Below are positions 42,337 to 49,377 of a stretch of DNA of 64,000 nt, piece after piece. The stretch comes from Microcella alkalica. GTDB taxonomy: Bacteria; Actinomycetota; Actinomycetes; Actinomycetales; Microbacteriaceae. The DNA is taken from NCBI RefSeq assembly GCF_014595885.1, contig NZ_JABUKC010000001.1:124001-188000 (forward strand), written 5' to 3'. Position 1 is the first letter of the stretch. The number at the start of each line of letters is the position of its first letter. The position numbers were made by a program, and so were the translations under genes. The notes beneath the pieces were generated by a model. The model was given only the letters and a program-made list of their open reading frames with translations, was not told the origin of the DNA and did not search any database.

Positions 42337-43777
42337 CGATGGGCCTCTCTTCCGGGCGGCGGAACAGCTGTCGCCGCTGGCTCGCGGCGAGGGCCGCCGC
42401 GAGCGTCACTGTACCAACGCGCCCCGCCCACATCGTGGCCGCGAGCACGACCTTCGCCGGGTCCTCCAGGTCGGGGCCGGTGAGCCCCGTCGAGAGCCCG
42501 CAGGTGGCGAACGCCGAGATGACGTCGAAGAGCACGCGATCCAGCGGCTCCTGCGTGACGTGCAGCACGATGACGGATGCTGCGCTCACGATCGTCGCGC
42601 CCCACAGCACGACGCTCACCGCCAGGCGCAGCACGTCGACGGGCACGCGCCGCTCGAACGCCTCCATGTCCTTCACGCCGCGCGCTTCGGCGACCGCGGC
42701 GAGGAAGAGCACCGCGAGCGTCGTCACCTTGATGCCGCCGGCGGTGGAGGCCGAGCCGCCGCCGACGAACATGAGCATGTCCATCACGAGCAGGGTCGAG
42801 CCGTGCATCTCGCCGACGTCGACCGTCGCGAGCCCGCCCGAGCGGGTCATCATCGACATGAAGCCCGCCGTGAGCGGGCGGTTCCACGGGTCCTGCCCGC
42901 CGAGCGTGGCCTCGTTGCCCCACTCCAGCAGGCCGATCGCGACCCAGCCGAGGCCGAGCAGGATGAGCGTCGTGGTGAGCGTGAGCTTCGCGTGCACCGA
43001 GAGGCGCGCCCGCTCGCGCACCCAGCGGGCGAGCGCGAAGATCACGGGGAACCCGATCGCGCCGAGGAACACGGCGATCGACAGCACGCTGAGCATCCAC
43101 ACGTCGGCGGCGAAGAGCTCCATGCCCTGCGGGAACGGTACGAAGCCGGTGTTCGTGAACGCCGACAGCGACAGGTAGAAGCCCATCCAGATCGCCGACC
43201 AGGGGTCGAAGCCCTCCAGGAGCAGGCGGGGGATGATCAGGGCGGCGATCGCGAGCTCGATGACGATCGCGCTGAGGGCGACCGTGGCGAGCAGCGTGCC
43301 GATCTCGCCGAGACGCACCGCCTGTGACTCCGAGACGGGGCCGGCGTGCACGCGCGCGGCGTTCGTGTCGGAGGCCGCGACGAGCTTCGCCCGCAGCCCC
43401 ATGCGCTTGGCGACCACGAGGCCGAGGATGCTCGCCATCGTCAGCACGCCGATGCCGCCGATCTGCATCGCGAGGATGATGACGACGTTGCCGAACACCG
43501 ACCAGTGCGTCGCCATGTCGACGACCGTGAGGCCCGTGACGCAGATGGCGGAGACGGCGGTGAACAGCGCGTCGACGAGGGGCGTCCACTCCCGCTCGCC
43601 GGCGCGCGCGATCGGCAGCGTCAGCAGCAGCGTCGTGATGAGGATCAGGCCGGAGAAGACGATGATCGCGAACCGGGCGGGCGAGGATGTCGTGACGTCG
43701 CCGAGCGCGCTGCGCACCCGCTTTAGGGGCCCGGCCCCGTCGTCGCGGCGCACGCCCGACCGTGCCGCAGTGGACAT
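42329..43777 (-). CDS. TrkH/KtrB-type potassium transporter subunit
   Basis: This 482-residue membrane protein has four repeated membrane-pore-membrane units. Selectivity-type loops are visible as TAVSAICVTGL, LSAFTNTGF, FMFVGGGSASTAGGIKV and ISAFATCGLSTGL. This is the arrangement of K+ uptake proteins working with a cytoplasmic RCK partner, encoded next. The ATG at 43777 has a GAGGAG Shine-Dalgarno; a longer start is possible. It is divergent from the ArsR gene. Confidence 0.93.
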   Translation of the reverse strand: MSTAARSGVRRDDGAGPLKRVRSALGDVTTSSPARFAIIVFSGLILITTLLLTLPIARAGEREWTPLVDALFTAVSAICVTGLTVVDMATHWSVFGNVVIILAMQIGGIGVLTMASILGLVVAKRMGLRAKLVAASDTNAARVHAGPVSESQAVRLGEIGTLLATVALSAIVIELAIAALIIPRLLLEGFDPWSAIWMGFYLSLSAFTNTGFVPFPQGMELFAADVWMLSVLSIAVFLGAIGFPVIFALARWVRERARLSVHAKLTLTTTLILLGLGWVAIGLLEWGNEATLGGQDPWNRPLTAGFMSMMTRSGGLATVDVGEMHGSTLLVMDMLMFVGGGSASTAGGIKVTTLAVLFLAAVAEARGVKDMEAFERRVPVDVLRLAVSVVLWGATIVSAASVIVLHVTQEPLDRVLFDVISAFATCGLSTGLTGPDLEDPAKVVLAATMWAGRVGTVTLAAALAASQRRQLFRRPEERPIVG

Positions 43778-43835
43778 GCTCGACTCCTCACCGGCCCGCA
43801 AGCCGGTGTCATGGTACTCCCGCGCCCGGCTGAAC

Positions 43836-43841
43836 TAGATT
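43836..43841 (+). promoter_or_regulatory. -10 box TAGATT of the ArsR gene
   Basis: TAGATT ends six bases before the ATG at 43848. Confidence 0.65.
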
Positions 43842-43847
43842 TGACCC

Positions 43848-44348
43848 ATGGCCGACATCTTCGACGTGATCGCCGACGCCACGCGTCGTGAGCTGCTCGA
43901 CCACCTCCGCGAGGCGGCCACGAGCTCCGCGCGCGGCGAGCTGAGCGTCGGCGAGCTGGTCGATCGCATGGAGGCCACCCAGCCGACCGTGTCGAAGCAC
44001 CTGAAGGTGCTGCGCGACCACGGCCTCGTGCGGGTGCGCGAGGAGGGCCAGCACCGCTACTACTCGATCGACGTCGAGCCGCTGGAGGAGGTGGAGGACT
44101 TCCTCCTGCCCTTCCTCGCCCTCGACGACCTCCAGTCGGGCGCCGGCAGCCCCGTCTTCGCCGCGTGGGCGGGGGCCGACGTCGAGCAGGCCGGCAGCAC
44201 CGTAGGCCGCGCCGCCGCTGACGCCTCCTTCCGCGCCCGCTCGGCGCTGCAGGGCGCGCAGGAGCGCCTCGCCGACGTTCGCGAGCAGGTCGCCGAGGCG
44301 CAGCACAGCGTCGCGCGCCGGCTGCCGTGGCGCCGCGACGAGGCGTGA
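43848..44348 (+). CDS. ArsR-family transcriptional regulator with helical C-terminal extension
   Basis: This 166-residue protein has an ArsR winged helix (FDVIADATRRELLDHL, VGELVDRMEATQPTVSKHLKVLRDHGLVRVREEGQHRYYSID). A long C-terminal extension (about 85-166) ends in an amphipathic Ala/Gln/Arg helix. Metal-binding ELCVCD-type cysteines are absent, so it does not look like a classic metal sensor. It is divergent from the potassium transporter genes across 70 bp and could regulate them, but this is only positional. Confidence 0.88.
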   Translation: MADIFDVIADATRRELLDHLREAATSSARGELSVGELVDRMEATQPTVSKHLKVLRDHGLVRVREEGQHRYYSIDVEPLEEVEDFLLPFLALDDLQSGAGSPVFAAWAGADVEQAGSTVGRAAADASFRARSALQGAQERLADVREQVAEAQHSVARRLPWRRDEA

Positions 44349-44371
44349 GCGCTGACCCCCTTTAGGGCGGC

Positions 44372-44400
44372 TTTACTCCCGTCACAGCAGCCCCTACAGT
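44372..44400 (+). promoter_or_regulatory. Promoter of the bldC-like gene
   Basis: TTTACT (44372-44377), 17-bp spacer, TACAGT (44395-44400). It is followed by a leader of about 50 bases with a GGAGG Shine-Dalgarno. Confidence 0.6.
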
Positions 44401-44457
44401 GACAACGCGCCACCCCGTCATCCCGAAGGGGCCAGCGCTGATGGAGGACGTGACCGC

Positions 44458-44652
44458 ATGACCCGCGATCTCTCTGACGTGAGGTTCCTCACCGTGGCCG
44501 AGGTGGCCGAGATGATGCGCGTCTCCACGATGACGGTCTACCGGCTCGTGCACGCGGGCGAGCTGCCCGCGATCCGCTTCGGTCGCTCCTTCCGCATTCC
44601 CGAGTCGGCGGTCGCCGCGGCCGTGCGGCCTCCCGTCGCCGACGTCGGCTGA
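44458..44652 (+). CDS. bldC: BldC-type small MerR-like DNA-binding protein
   Basis: This 64-residue protein is a single winged helix-turn-helix: RFLTVAEVAEMMRVSTMTVYRLVHAGELPAIRFGRSFRIPESAV. It matches BldC of actinobacteria, a head-to-tail oligomerising regulator with one DNA-binding domain and no effector domain. In Streptomyces it controls entry into development. In unicellular relatives its role is less clear, though the gene is highly conserved. It has a leadered promoter and stands directly upstream of the bS22 gene. Confidence 0.9.
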   Translation: MTRDLSDVRFLTVAEVAEMMRVSTMTVYRLVHAGELPAIRFGRSFRIPESAVAAAVRPPVADVG

Positions 44653-44727
44653 GCGGGTCGCACGACGCCCGTCTCGCGCCGAGCATCCGTCGACCGCCGC
44701 CCCGCGCGGCGCGCCTGAGCCCTGCGC

Positions 44728-44733
44728 TAGACT
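44728..44733 (+). promoter_or_regulatory. -10 box TAGACT upstream of the bS22 gene
   Basis: TAGACT is placed to give a leader of about 60 bases before the ATG at 44800, as expected for a highly expressed ribosomal protein gene. Confidence 0.45.
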
Positions 44734-44799
44734 TCTGCGGTACATGACCGGGTCTGAACTGGACCGACGGTTCGTTCAGGCGAAGATCAGAGGTTTTCC

Positions 44800-44898
44800 A
44801 TGGGTTCTGTCATCAAGAAGCGCCGCAAGCGGATGGCGAAGAAGAAGCACCGCAAGCTGCTGCGCAAGACGCGTCACCAGCGTCGCAACAAGAAGTAG
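44800..44898 (+). CDS. Small ribosomal protein bS22 (AURKAIP1/COX24 domain)
   Basis: The 32-residue protein starts [20 protein letters not shown] and ends with [12 protein letters not shown]. It is nearly identical in pattern to the mycobacterial small-subunit protein bS22, an actinobacterial relative of mitochondrial mS38/COX24. It contains almost only Lys, Arg and His and binds rRNA near the decoding region. It is easily missed because it is so short. A strong terminator follows at 44915. Confidence 0.93.
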   Translation: MGSVIKKRRKRMAKKKHRKLLRKTRHQRRNKK

Positions 44899-44914
44899 AG
44901 CATCCGCTCACCGC

Positions 44915-44944
44915 AAGCGCTCGACCCCGACGGGTCGGGCGCTT
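44915..44944 (+). terminator. Strong terminator after the bS22 gene
   Basis: A 13-bp stem (44915-44927 with 44932-44944, one T-G pair) with the 4-base loop CGAC, followed by TCGCGTT. It also lies between this gene and the convergent HAD gene. Confidence 0.8.
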
Positions 44945-45002
44945 TCGCGTTGTCGGGGCACGCGGCGGGGCGGTCGCGCGCGATCGGTGACGGATGCTGC
45001 GC

Positions 45003-45815
45003 TCAGGCCGCGCCGCGCTGCGAGTCGCCGGGCCGGCCGCCGCGCCGCGCCGAGCGCAGCACCTCGCGCGCCTCGCGGCGGATGCGCTTACGGGCAGCGC
45101 GGATGCTCGCCGCCCCCGCCGTCAGCACCGGCCAGGCGTGCGCGCGGGCGTGCCGCGCGAGCGCCGAGTCGGGGTTCACGACGACCCGGTTGCCGACGAG
45201 CGCCAGCAGCGGGATGTCGTTGCGGCTGTCGCTGTACGCCCAGCAGTCGGCGAGACTCGCCCCGCGCTGGGCCGCGAGCCGCTGGGCGACCTCGGCCTTG
45301 TGCTCGCCGTGCATGACGTGGCCGTCGAGCTCGCCCGTGAAGACCCCGTCGACGCTGCGGATGCGCGTGCCGACCGCGCCCGTGAGCCCCAGCCGCTCGG
45401 CCATGACCGACGCCATCGCCTCCGGGGTCGCGCTCAGCAGCCACACCTCGTGGCCCTTTGCGCGGTGCTCGCGCGCGAGCGCCACCGTCTCCGGGATGAG
45501 CCGCGAGTGGATCGAGCGCTCGTAGCTGTCGACGGCGAGCTGTGCGAGCTCGCCCTCGGTGCGCCCGGCGACGAGCGCGAGGGCCCGCTCGCGCACGCTC
45601 AGCTGGTGCTGGCTGTTCTCGCCGACCGCGATGAACCGCGCCTGCGCCCACGCGAAGCGCAGCACGTCGTGCAGCCGGATGAAGCCCTCGCGCCACGCCG
45701 CCGTGCCGATGTGGAAGATGCTGGCCCCGCGCATGAGCGTGTTGTCGATGTCGAAGAACGCCAGGATGGGCGTCGTCGAGGGCGGGTCGGCAGCGCTGCC
45801 GGGCGTGGTGGACAT
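45003..45815 (-). CDS. HAD-IB family hydrolase (SerB/CicA-like)
   Basis: This 270-residue protein has HAD motif I FFDIDNTLMRG, the IB-type alpha-helical cap, motif II LLSATPE, Lys in HGEHKAEVAQRL and motif IV AYSDSRNDIPLL. A basic helical tail (RAARKRIRREAREVLRSARR) follows. Relatives include phosphoserine phosphatase and lysophosphatidic acid phosphatase-like proteins, and the C-terminal basic helix suggests membrane contact. The ATG at 45815 has a TATCCT box seven bases upstream. Confidence 0.87.
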   Translation of the reverse strand: MSTTPGSAADPPSTTPILAFFDIDNTLMRGASIFHIGTAAWREGFIRLHDVLRFAWAQARFIAVGENSQHQLSVRERALALVAGRTEGELAQLAVDSYERSIHSRLIPETVALAREHRAKGHEVWLLSATPEAMASVMAERLGLTGAVGTRIRSVDGVFTGELDGHVMHGEHKAEVAQRLAAQRGASLADCWAYSDSRNDIPLLALVGNRVVVNPDSALARHARAHAWPVLTAGAASIRAARKRIRREAREVLRSARRGGRPGDSQRGAA

Positions 45816-45822
45816 CCCGTCC

Positions 45823-45828
45823 AGGATA
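45823..45828 (-). promoter_or_regulatory. -10 box TATCCT of the HAD-IB gene
   Basis: On the minus strand, TATCCT ends seven bases before the ATG at 45815. It lies back to back with the TAGGCT box of the divergent gene. Confidence 0.55.
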
Positions 45829-45838
45829 CGTGCGGTCG

Positions 45839-45844
45839 TAGGCT
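45839..45844 (+). promoter_or_regulatory. -10 box TAGGCT of the glutaredoxin-like gene
   Basis: TAGGCT ends six bases before the GTG at 45851. Confidence 0.65.
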
Positions 45845-45850
45845 GAGCGG

Positions 45851-46102
45851 GTGCCCGCGACGACCGTGACGCTGCTGAGCCGACCAGGCTGCCACCTGTG
45901 CGACGACGCGCGCGCGATCGTGGAGCGGGTCGTCGGCGAGGTCGGCGGTGTCGCGCTCGTCGAGCGCAGCATCCTCGACGATGCGGCGCTGCTGGAGCGC
46001 TACCGCGACGAGATCCCGGTCGTGCTCATCGACGGCGACGTGCACACCATCTGGCGGGTCGACGAGGCCCGCCTCCGAACTGCGCTGCTGGAGGCATCGT
46101 GA
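45851..46102 (+). CDS. Glutaredoxin-like thiol protein
   Basis: This 83-residue protein has a thioredoxin-type start TVTLLSRPGCHLCDDA with a CxxC pair (Cys14, Cys17), the cis-Pro in EIPVVLIDGDVH and a short helical end. It matches the small DUF836-type glutaredoxin-like family, which probably acts in thiol exchange. In many actinobacteria this gene lies near the HAD-IB gene, as here. Its stop overlaps the next gene (GTGA). Confidence 0.88.
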   Translation: MPATTVTLLSRPGCHLCDDARAIVERVVGEVGGVALVERSILDDAALLERYRDEIPVVLIDGDVHTIWRVDEARLRTALLEAS

Positions 46103-46398
46103 TCAGGCACACCGTCTGCTGGACCCTGCAGGCCGACACCGACGAGGGTCGCGCCGAGGCGATCGAGGGCATGCGATCGCGGCTCGAGCCGCTCGTCGGC
46201 GTGATCCCCGGGCTGCGGTCGCTTGTCGTGCGCGGCGACATCCGGCAGGTCGAGTCGAACTGGCACGTCGTGCTCGTGTCGGAGCACGACGACGCCGAGG
46301 CCCTCGCCGCCTACCAGGCGCACCCCGAGCACGTCGCCGTCGGGCCGTACGTGCGCAGCGTCGTCGCCGACAAGGCGTGCGTCGACTACGAGTTCTGA
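46099..46398 (+). CDS. Dabb-domain (stress-responsive A/B barrel) protein
   Basis: This 99-residue dimeric alpha/beta-barrel protein starts IRHTVCWTL and shows LEPLVGVIPGLRSL, VLVSEHDDAEALAAYQAHPEHV and the C-terminal VVADKACVDYEF. These are the usual Dabb landmarks, including the His near the start and the AYQAHPEH motif. The biochemical role is unknown; family members are stress-induced or act as small cyclases. The GTG start overlaps the previous stop. Confidence 0.88.
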   Translation: MIRHTVCWTLQADTDEGRAEAIEGMRSRLEPLVGVIPGLRSLVVRGDIRQVESNWHVVLVSEHDDAEALAAYQAHPEHVAVGPYVRSVVADKACVDYEF

Positions 46399-46416
46399 CG
46401 GTCGGAGGGGTTCGCG

Positions 46417-47145
46417 ATGTGCGGTCGGTACGCCAACACCAAGAGCGGTGAGGAGCTCGGCCGCTACTTCGAGGCCGACGAGGTCGACGAGGTGCGCCTG
46501 CCGCCGAGCTGGAACATCAAGCCCACCCAGCAGGTGCCGATCGTCGTCGACACCGTGCCGCGCGACCTGGCCGGCTCGGGCGGCTCGGCGCCGGTCACGC
46601 GGCGGGTGACGGCGGCGCGCTGGTCGCTCGTGCCGCGGTTCGCCAAGGAGCTCGCCTCGAAGTACCCGACGTTCAACGCGCGCAGCGAGACCGCCGCCGA
46701 GAAGCCGACCTTCCGCTCGTCGGTCGTGCGCAGCCGCGCGATCGTGCCCGCCGACGGGTACTACGAGTGGCTGACGGTCGGGAAGACGAAGACCCCGTAC
46801 TACGTGACGGACCCCGTCGAGGGCGAGCTCGCCTTCGCGGGGCTGTACTCGTGGTGGCGGGCGCCCGTCGCTGAGGGGGCAGAACCGAGGCCGTGGATGC
46901 TGACCGCCACGATCCTGACGCGGGCGGCGGCGGGGCCGGCGGCGCGCATCCACGATCGCATCCCGGTCATGCTGCCGCGCTCCGAGTGGGATACCTGGCT
47001 CGACCCGACCATCGCCGGCGACCACGCGCTCGTGCAGCACGCGGTCGCGGCGTCGCAGCCGGTCATCGAGCGGCTCGCGCTGCACGAGGTCGCGCCGCTG
47101 CGCGACGACGGGCCGCACCTCGTCGAGCCGGTCAACCCGCTGTGA
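46417..47145 (+). CDS. SOS response-associated peptidase (SRAP/YedK-HMCES family)
   Basis: This 242-residue protein shields abasic sites in single-stranded DNA by a covalent thiazolidine link through Cys2. The active-site set is visible: Cys2 in MCGRYA, Asn87 in FNARSET, Glu117 in DGYYEW and His179 in IHDRIPVML. WSLVPRF and LYSWW complete the fold signature. It starts 18 bases after the Dabb gene with a GGAGG Shine-Dalgarno and lies about 1.4 kb from the Nei2-Lhr repair genes. Confidence 0.94.
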   Translation: MCGRYANTKSGEELGRYFEADEVDEVRLPPSWNIKPTQQVPIVVDTVPRDLAGSGGSAPVTRRVTAARWSLVPRFAKELASKYPTFNARSETAAEKPTFRSSVVRSRAIVPADGYYEWLTVGKTKTPYYVTDPVEGELAFAGLYSWWRAPVAEGAEPRPWMLTATILTRAAAGPAARIHDRIPVMLPRSEWDTWLDPTIAGDHALVQHAVAASQPVIERLALHEVAPLRDDGPHLVEPVNPL

Positions 47146-47382
47146 GCCGGGCCGGATGGGTCTGGGCGCTCGCGGTGCACGGGGCGCTCGCGCTGCTCGG
47201 GGTTTCTCGCGTCGCCAGGTGGAGCATGCACCACTGAACACGGCACGCACGGCGCTTCACGGCGTGGGGTGTGCCGTCTTCAGCAGTGCGTGCGAGCCCG
47301 GTGCGTGGTCGGAGCGGCGATGGGCCAGCGCAGGGGCGGCGCGGCCCGCGCCCGCGCCAGGGCGCGAGCGCCGCAATGCCCG
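47146..47382. other. Gap between the SRAP gene and the nuclease lipoprotein gene
   Basis: 237 bp without a supported gene. It contains the second palindromic element (47225-47262) and GC-rich sequence that probably serves as the convergent terminator region. Confidence 0.6.
47225..47262 (-). repeat. Palindromic intergenic element, copy 2
   Basis: On the minus strand this reads CCGTGAAGCGCCGTGCGTGC followed by CGTGTTCAGTGGTGCATG. It aligns with copy 1 (3526-3562) at roughly three of four positions and again forms a hairpin with flanking sequence (47246-47277), here with four mispairs. Confidence 0.45.
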
Positions 47383-47931
47383 TCAGGGGGCGGGGCAGGC
47401 GCCCCAGAGCCCGCGGCCGGCGTCGCGGGCCGCGCGCTCGGCGGCCTGCAGCTCGGGCCAGTAGCGGTCGTTGGGCTCGACGAGCAGCGCCTCGGCGTAG
47501 CCCTGCTCGACGAGGGCCAGGTTGATGAGGGTGCCGTCGGCGGTGAAGAGGTAGAGCAGTTCGCGCTCGTAGCGATCCTGCGGGTCGCGGTCGTAGGCGT
47601 ACCCGACCTCGGTGCCGGGCGGCGCGAGCGCCTCGAGCGCGGCCGTCGCCTCCGGGCCGTAGCACTCGAGCGGGTCGCGCAGCTCAGGCGTGTCGAGCCC
47701 GATGAGCCTGACCCGCAGCTCGCGGCCCTCGACGAGCATCCGCACGGTGTCGCCGTCGGTGATCGAGACGATCGTGCCCGTCGCGGTCGCGTCGCCGGCG
47801 GCGGGCGCGAGCGGTGCCGACGGCCCGGCCCCGCTGTCCTGGCGGGGCAGCTCGGCGGGCAGCAGCGAGCAGCCCGACACCGCCGCGAGCGCGAGCAGGG
47901 CGGCAGCGGCGCGGGCGGTCGGGCGGGGCAC
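47383..47931 (-). CDS. Thermonuclease-family (SNase) lipoprotein
   Basis: This 182-residue secreted lipoprotein has a signal peptide with the lipobox AVSGC and a linker. A staphylococcal-nuclease OB-fold follows (about 50-180) with ITDGDTVRM, RVRLIGLDTPE (catalytic Arg and Glu) and DRYERELLYLF (second catalytic Arg). All three catalytic residues are kept. It likely degrades extracellular DNA or RNA. The GTG at 47931 is chosen because a TAGCCT box ends six bases before it. Confidence 0.88.
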   Translation of the reverse strand: MPRPTARAAAALLALAAVSGCSLLPAELPRQDSGAGPSAPLAPAAGDATATGTIVSITDGDTVRMLVEGRELRVRLIGLDTPELRDPLECYGPEATAALEALAPPGTEVGYAYDRDPQDRYERELLYLFTADGTLINLALVEQGYAEALLVEPNDRYWPELQAAERAARDAGRGLWGACPAP

Positions 47932-47937
47932 GCTGTG

Positions 47938-47943
47938 AGGCTA
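47938..47943 (-). promoter_or_regulatory. -10 box TAGCCT of the nuclease gene
   Basis: On the minus strand, TAGCCT ends six bases before the GTG at 47931. A TATGCT box (47977-47982) on the other strand serves the divergent gene. Confidence 0.65.
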
Positions 47944-48004
47944 CCGGGGTGCATCCGACATCGAGGGCGCCGGTCGTATGCTGACGCCGACGGAAGGACC
48001 CGCC

Positions 48005-48526
48005 GTGACCGACGACCGCTCACAGGGCATCGACCCCCGCTTCCCCGAGGTGTACCAGCGCGCCGGGGCCGACGCCCCCGTGGTGCTGCCCCAGCGCCGC
48101 GTCGCGGCCTCCGCCGTGTCGGGCCCGGTGCTCGATGAGGGGATGGCGGCGCCGAGCGCCGCGCCCGGCTCGAGCGACGCGGCGGCGATCGGCTCGACGG
48201 CGCGGGTGCCGCGGTCGGAGCGCGGCTTCGAGCTCGTTGTCGTCGGCAACCCCTGGCTGCGCGCACTGTGGATCGTCGGCGGCGTGACGCTGCTCGCCGG
48301 CATCGGGGCGATCCTCTACGCGCAGAACGCCTTCCTCGACGCGAGCACCGAGGGCTTCGACCGCGCGGCGCTCGTGCTGCCGACGATCGCGAGCGAGCTC
48401 AGCGGGCCGCTCGTCACCGGCGGCGTGCTCGCGCTCATCGCGGCGACGAGCCTGCGCATCGCTGCGTGGCGGCCTCGCGGCTACCGCGAGCTCGCCGCCG
48501 TCGAGCCGTCCGGCGCCGCCGAGTAG
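48005..48526 (+). CDS. Two-helix membrane protein, unknown function
   Basis: This 173-residue protein has a disordered Ala/Pro/Ser cytoplasmic N-terminus (1-80), a helix at LRALWIVGGVTLLAGIGAILYA, a short external loop and a second helix at LSGPLVTGGVLALIAATSLRIAAW. It ends with a short charged tail. The GTG at 48005 has a GGAAGGA Shine-Dalgarno and fits a start of transcription near 47989 from the TATGCT box. An ATG at 47978 would overlap the promoter and is rejected. No family is recognised. Confidence 0.7.
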   Translation: MTDDRSQGIDPRFPEVYQRAGADAPVVLPQRRVAASAVSGPVLDEGMAAPSAAPGSSDAAAIGSTARVPRSERGFELVVVGNPWLRALWIVGGVTLLAGIGAILYAQNAFLDASTEGFDRAALVLPTIASELSGPLVTGGVLALIAATSLRIAAWRPRGYRELAAVEPSGAAE

Positions 48527-48542
48527 CGCCGCCGCCCGCCGC

Positions 48543-49373
48543 TCAGGTCTGGCAGCGCGGGCAGACGAACGTCTGCCGCTCGGTCAGGGCGTCGTCGCCG
48601 AGCATCCCCATGCGGATGCGCGTGCCGCAGCGTCGGCAGGGCTCGTGCTCGCGGTGCGCGACCCAGAGCCGGCGCCCCTTGCGGGTGTCGCCCGTCGTGA
48701 CGCGTTCGACGCGATCGCGGTTGGCGCGGATGAGACGCACGGCGAGGTCGAGCACCGCCGCGGCATCCGTCTGCCCGATGGGGGTCTCGGGCAGGATGCC
48801 GCGCAGGAACAGCACCTCGTTGCGGTAGTCGTTGCCGAGCCCGGCGACGGTGCGCTGGTCGAGCAGGGCGAGCCCGATCGGCCGGTCGGGGTCGGCGGTG
48901 AGGCGGCGCAGGGCCTCGTCGCGGTCGAAGCTCGGGCCGAGCGGGTCGGGGCCGAGGTAGCCGACGACTTGCTGCTCGTCGCGAGTGGGCACGAGCTCGA
49001 GCTCGCCGAGCGCGAAGCCGACGGCCTGCCAGCCGGGGTCGGGTGGGCCCGCCGGGTCAGCGGCGTCGGCGCCTGCGCCCACCGGCGTCCCCACCTCGAG
49101 CACCATGCGCGCCTCGAACGCCGGCCGCCGCCACCGGCTGCCCGGCCGGTAGACGTGCCACGAGCCCTCCATCTTGAGGTGCGAGTGCACGGTGGTCTCG
49201 CCGATGCGCATGAGCAGGTGCTTGCCGATCGCGACGACCTCGTGCACGCGCTGCCCCGACAGGTCGACGGTCGCGAACGCCGGCACGCGGATGTCGCACC
49301 GCGTCACCTCGCGCCCGGCGAGCACCTCGTGCAGGCGCCGTGCGGCGCGATGGACGGTATCGCCCTCGGGCAC
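48543..49373 (-). CDS. Fpg/Nei-family DNA glycosylase (Nei2-like)
   Basis: This 276-residue base-excision enzyme starts MPEGDTVHRAARRL, so after removal of Met it has the catalytic Pro-Glu pair. It keeps the helix-two-turn-helix segment AGLGNDYRNEVLFLRGI and ends with a C4 zinc finger (CRRCGTRIRMG, FVCPRCQ). The Pro-Glu-Gly-Asp start marks the Nei/endonuclease VIII side, which removes oxidised pyrimidines and cuts abasic sites. The GTG start lies five bases after the Lhr stop, so the two repair genes form one unit. Confidence 0.93.
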   Translation of the reverse strand: MPEGDTVHRAARRLHEVLAGREVTRCDIRVPAFATVDLSGQRVHEVVAIGKHLLMRIGETTVHSHLKMEGSWHVYRPGSRWRRPAFEARMVLEVGTPVGAGADAADPAGPPDPGWQAVGFALGELELVPTRDEQQVVGYLGPDPLGPSFDRDEALRRLTADPDRPIGLALLDQRTVAGLGNDYRNEVLFLRGILPETPIGQTDAAAVLDLAVRLIRANRDRVERVTTGDTRKGRRLWVAHREHEPCRRCGTRIRMGMLGDDALTERQTFVCPRCQT

Positions 49374-49377
49374 GCGA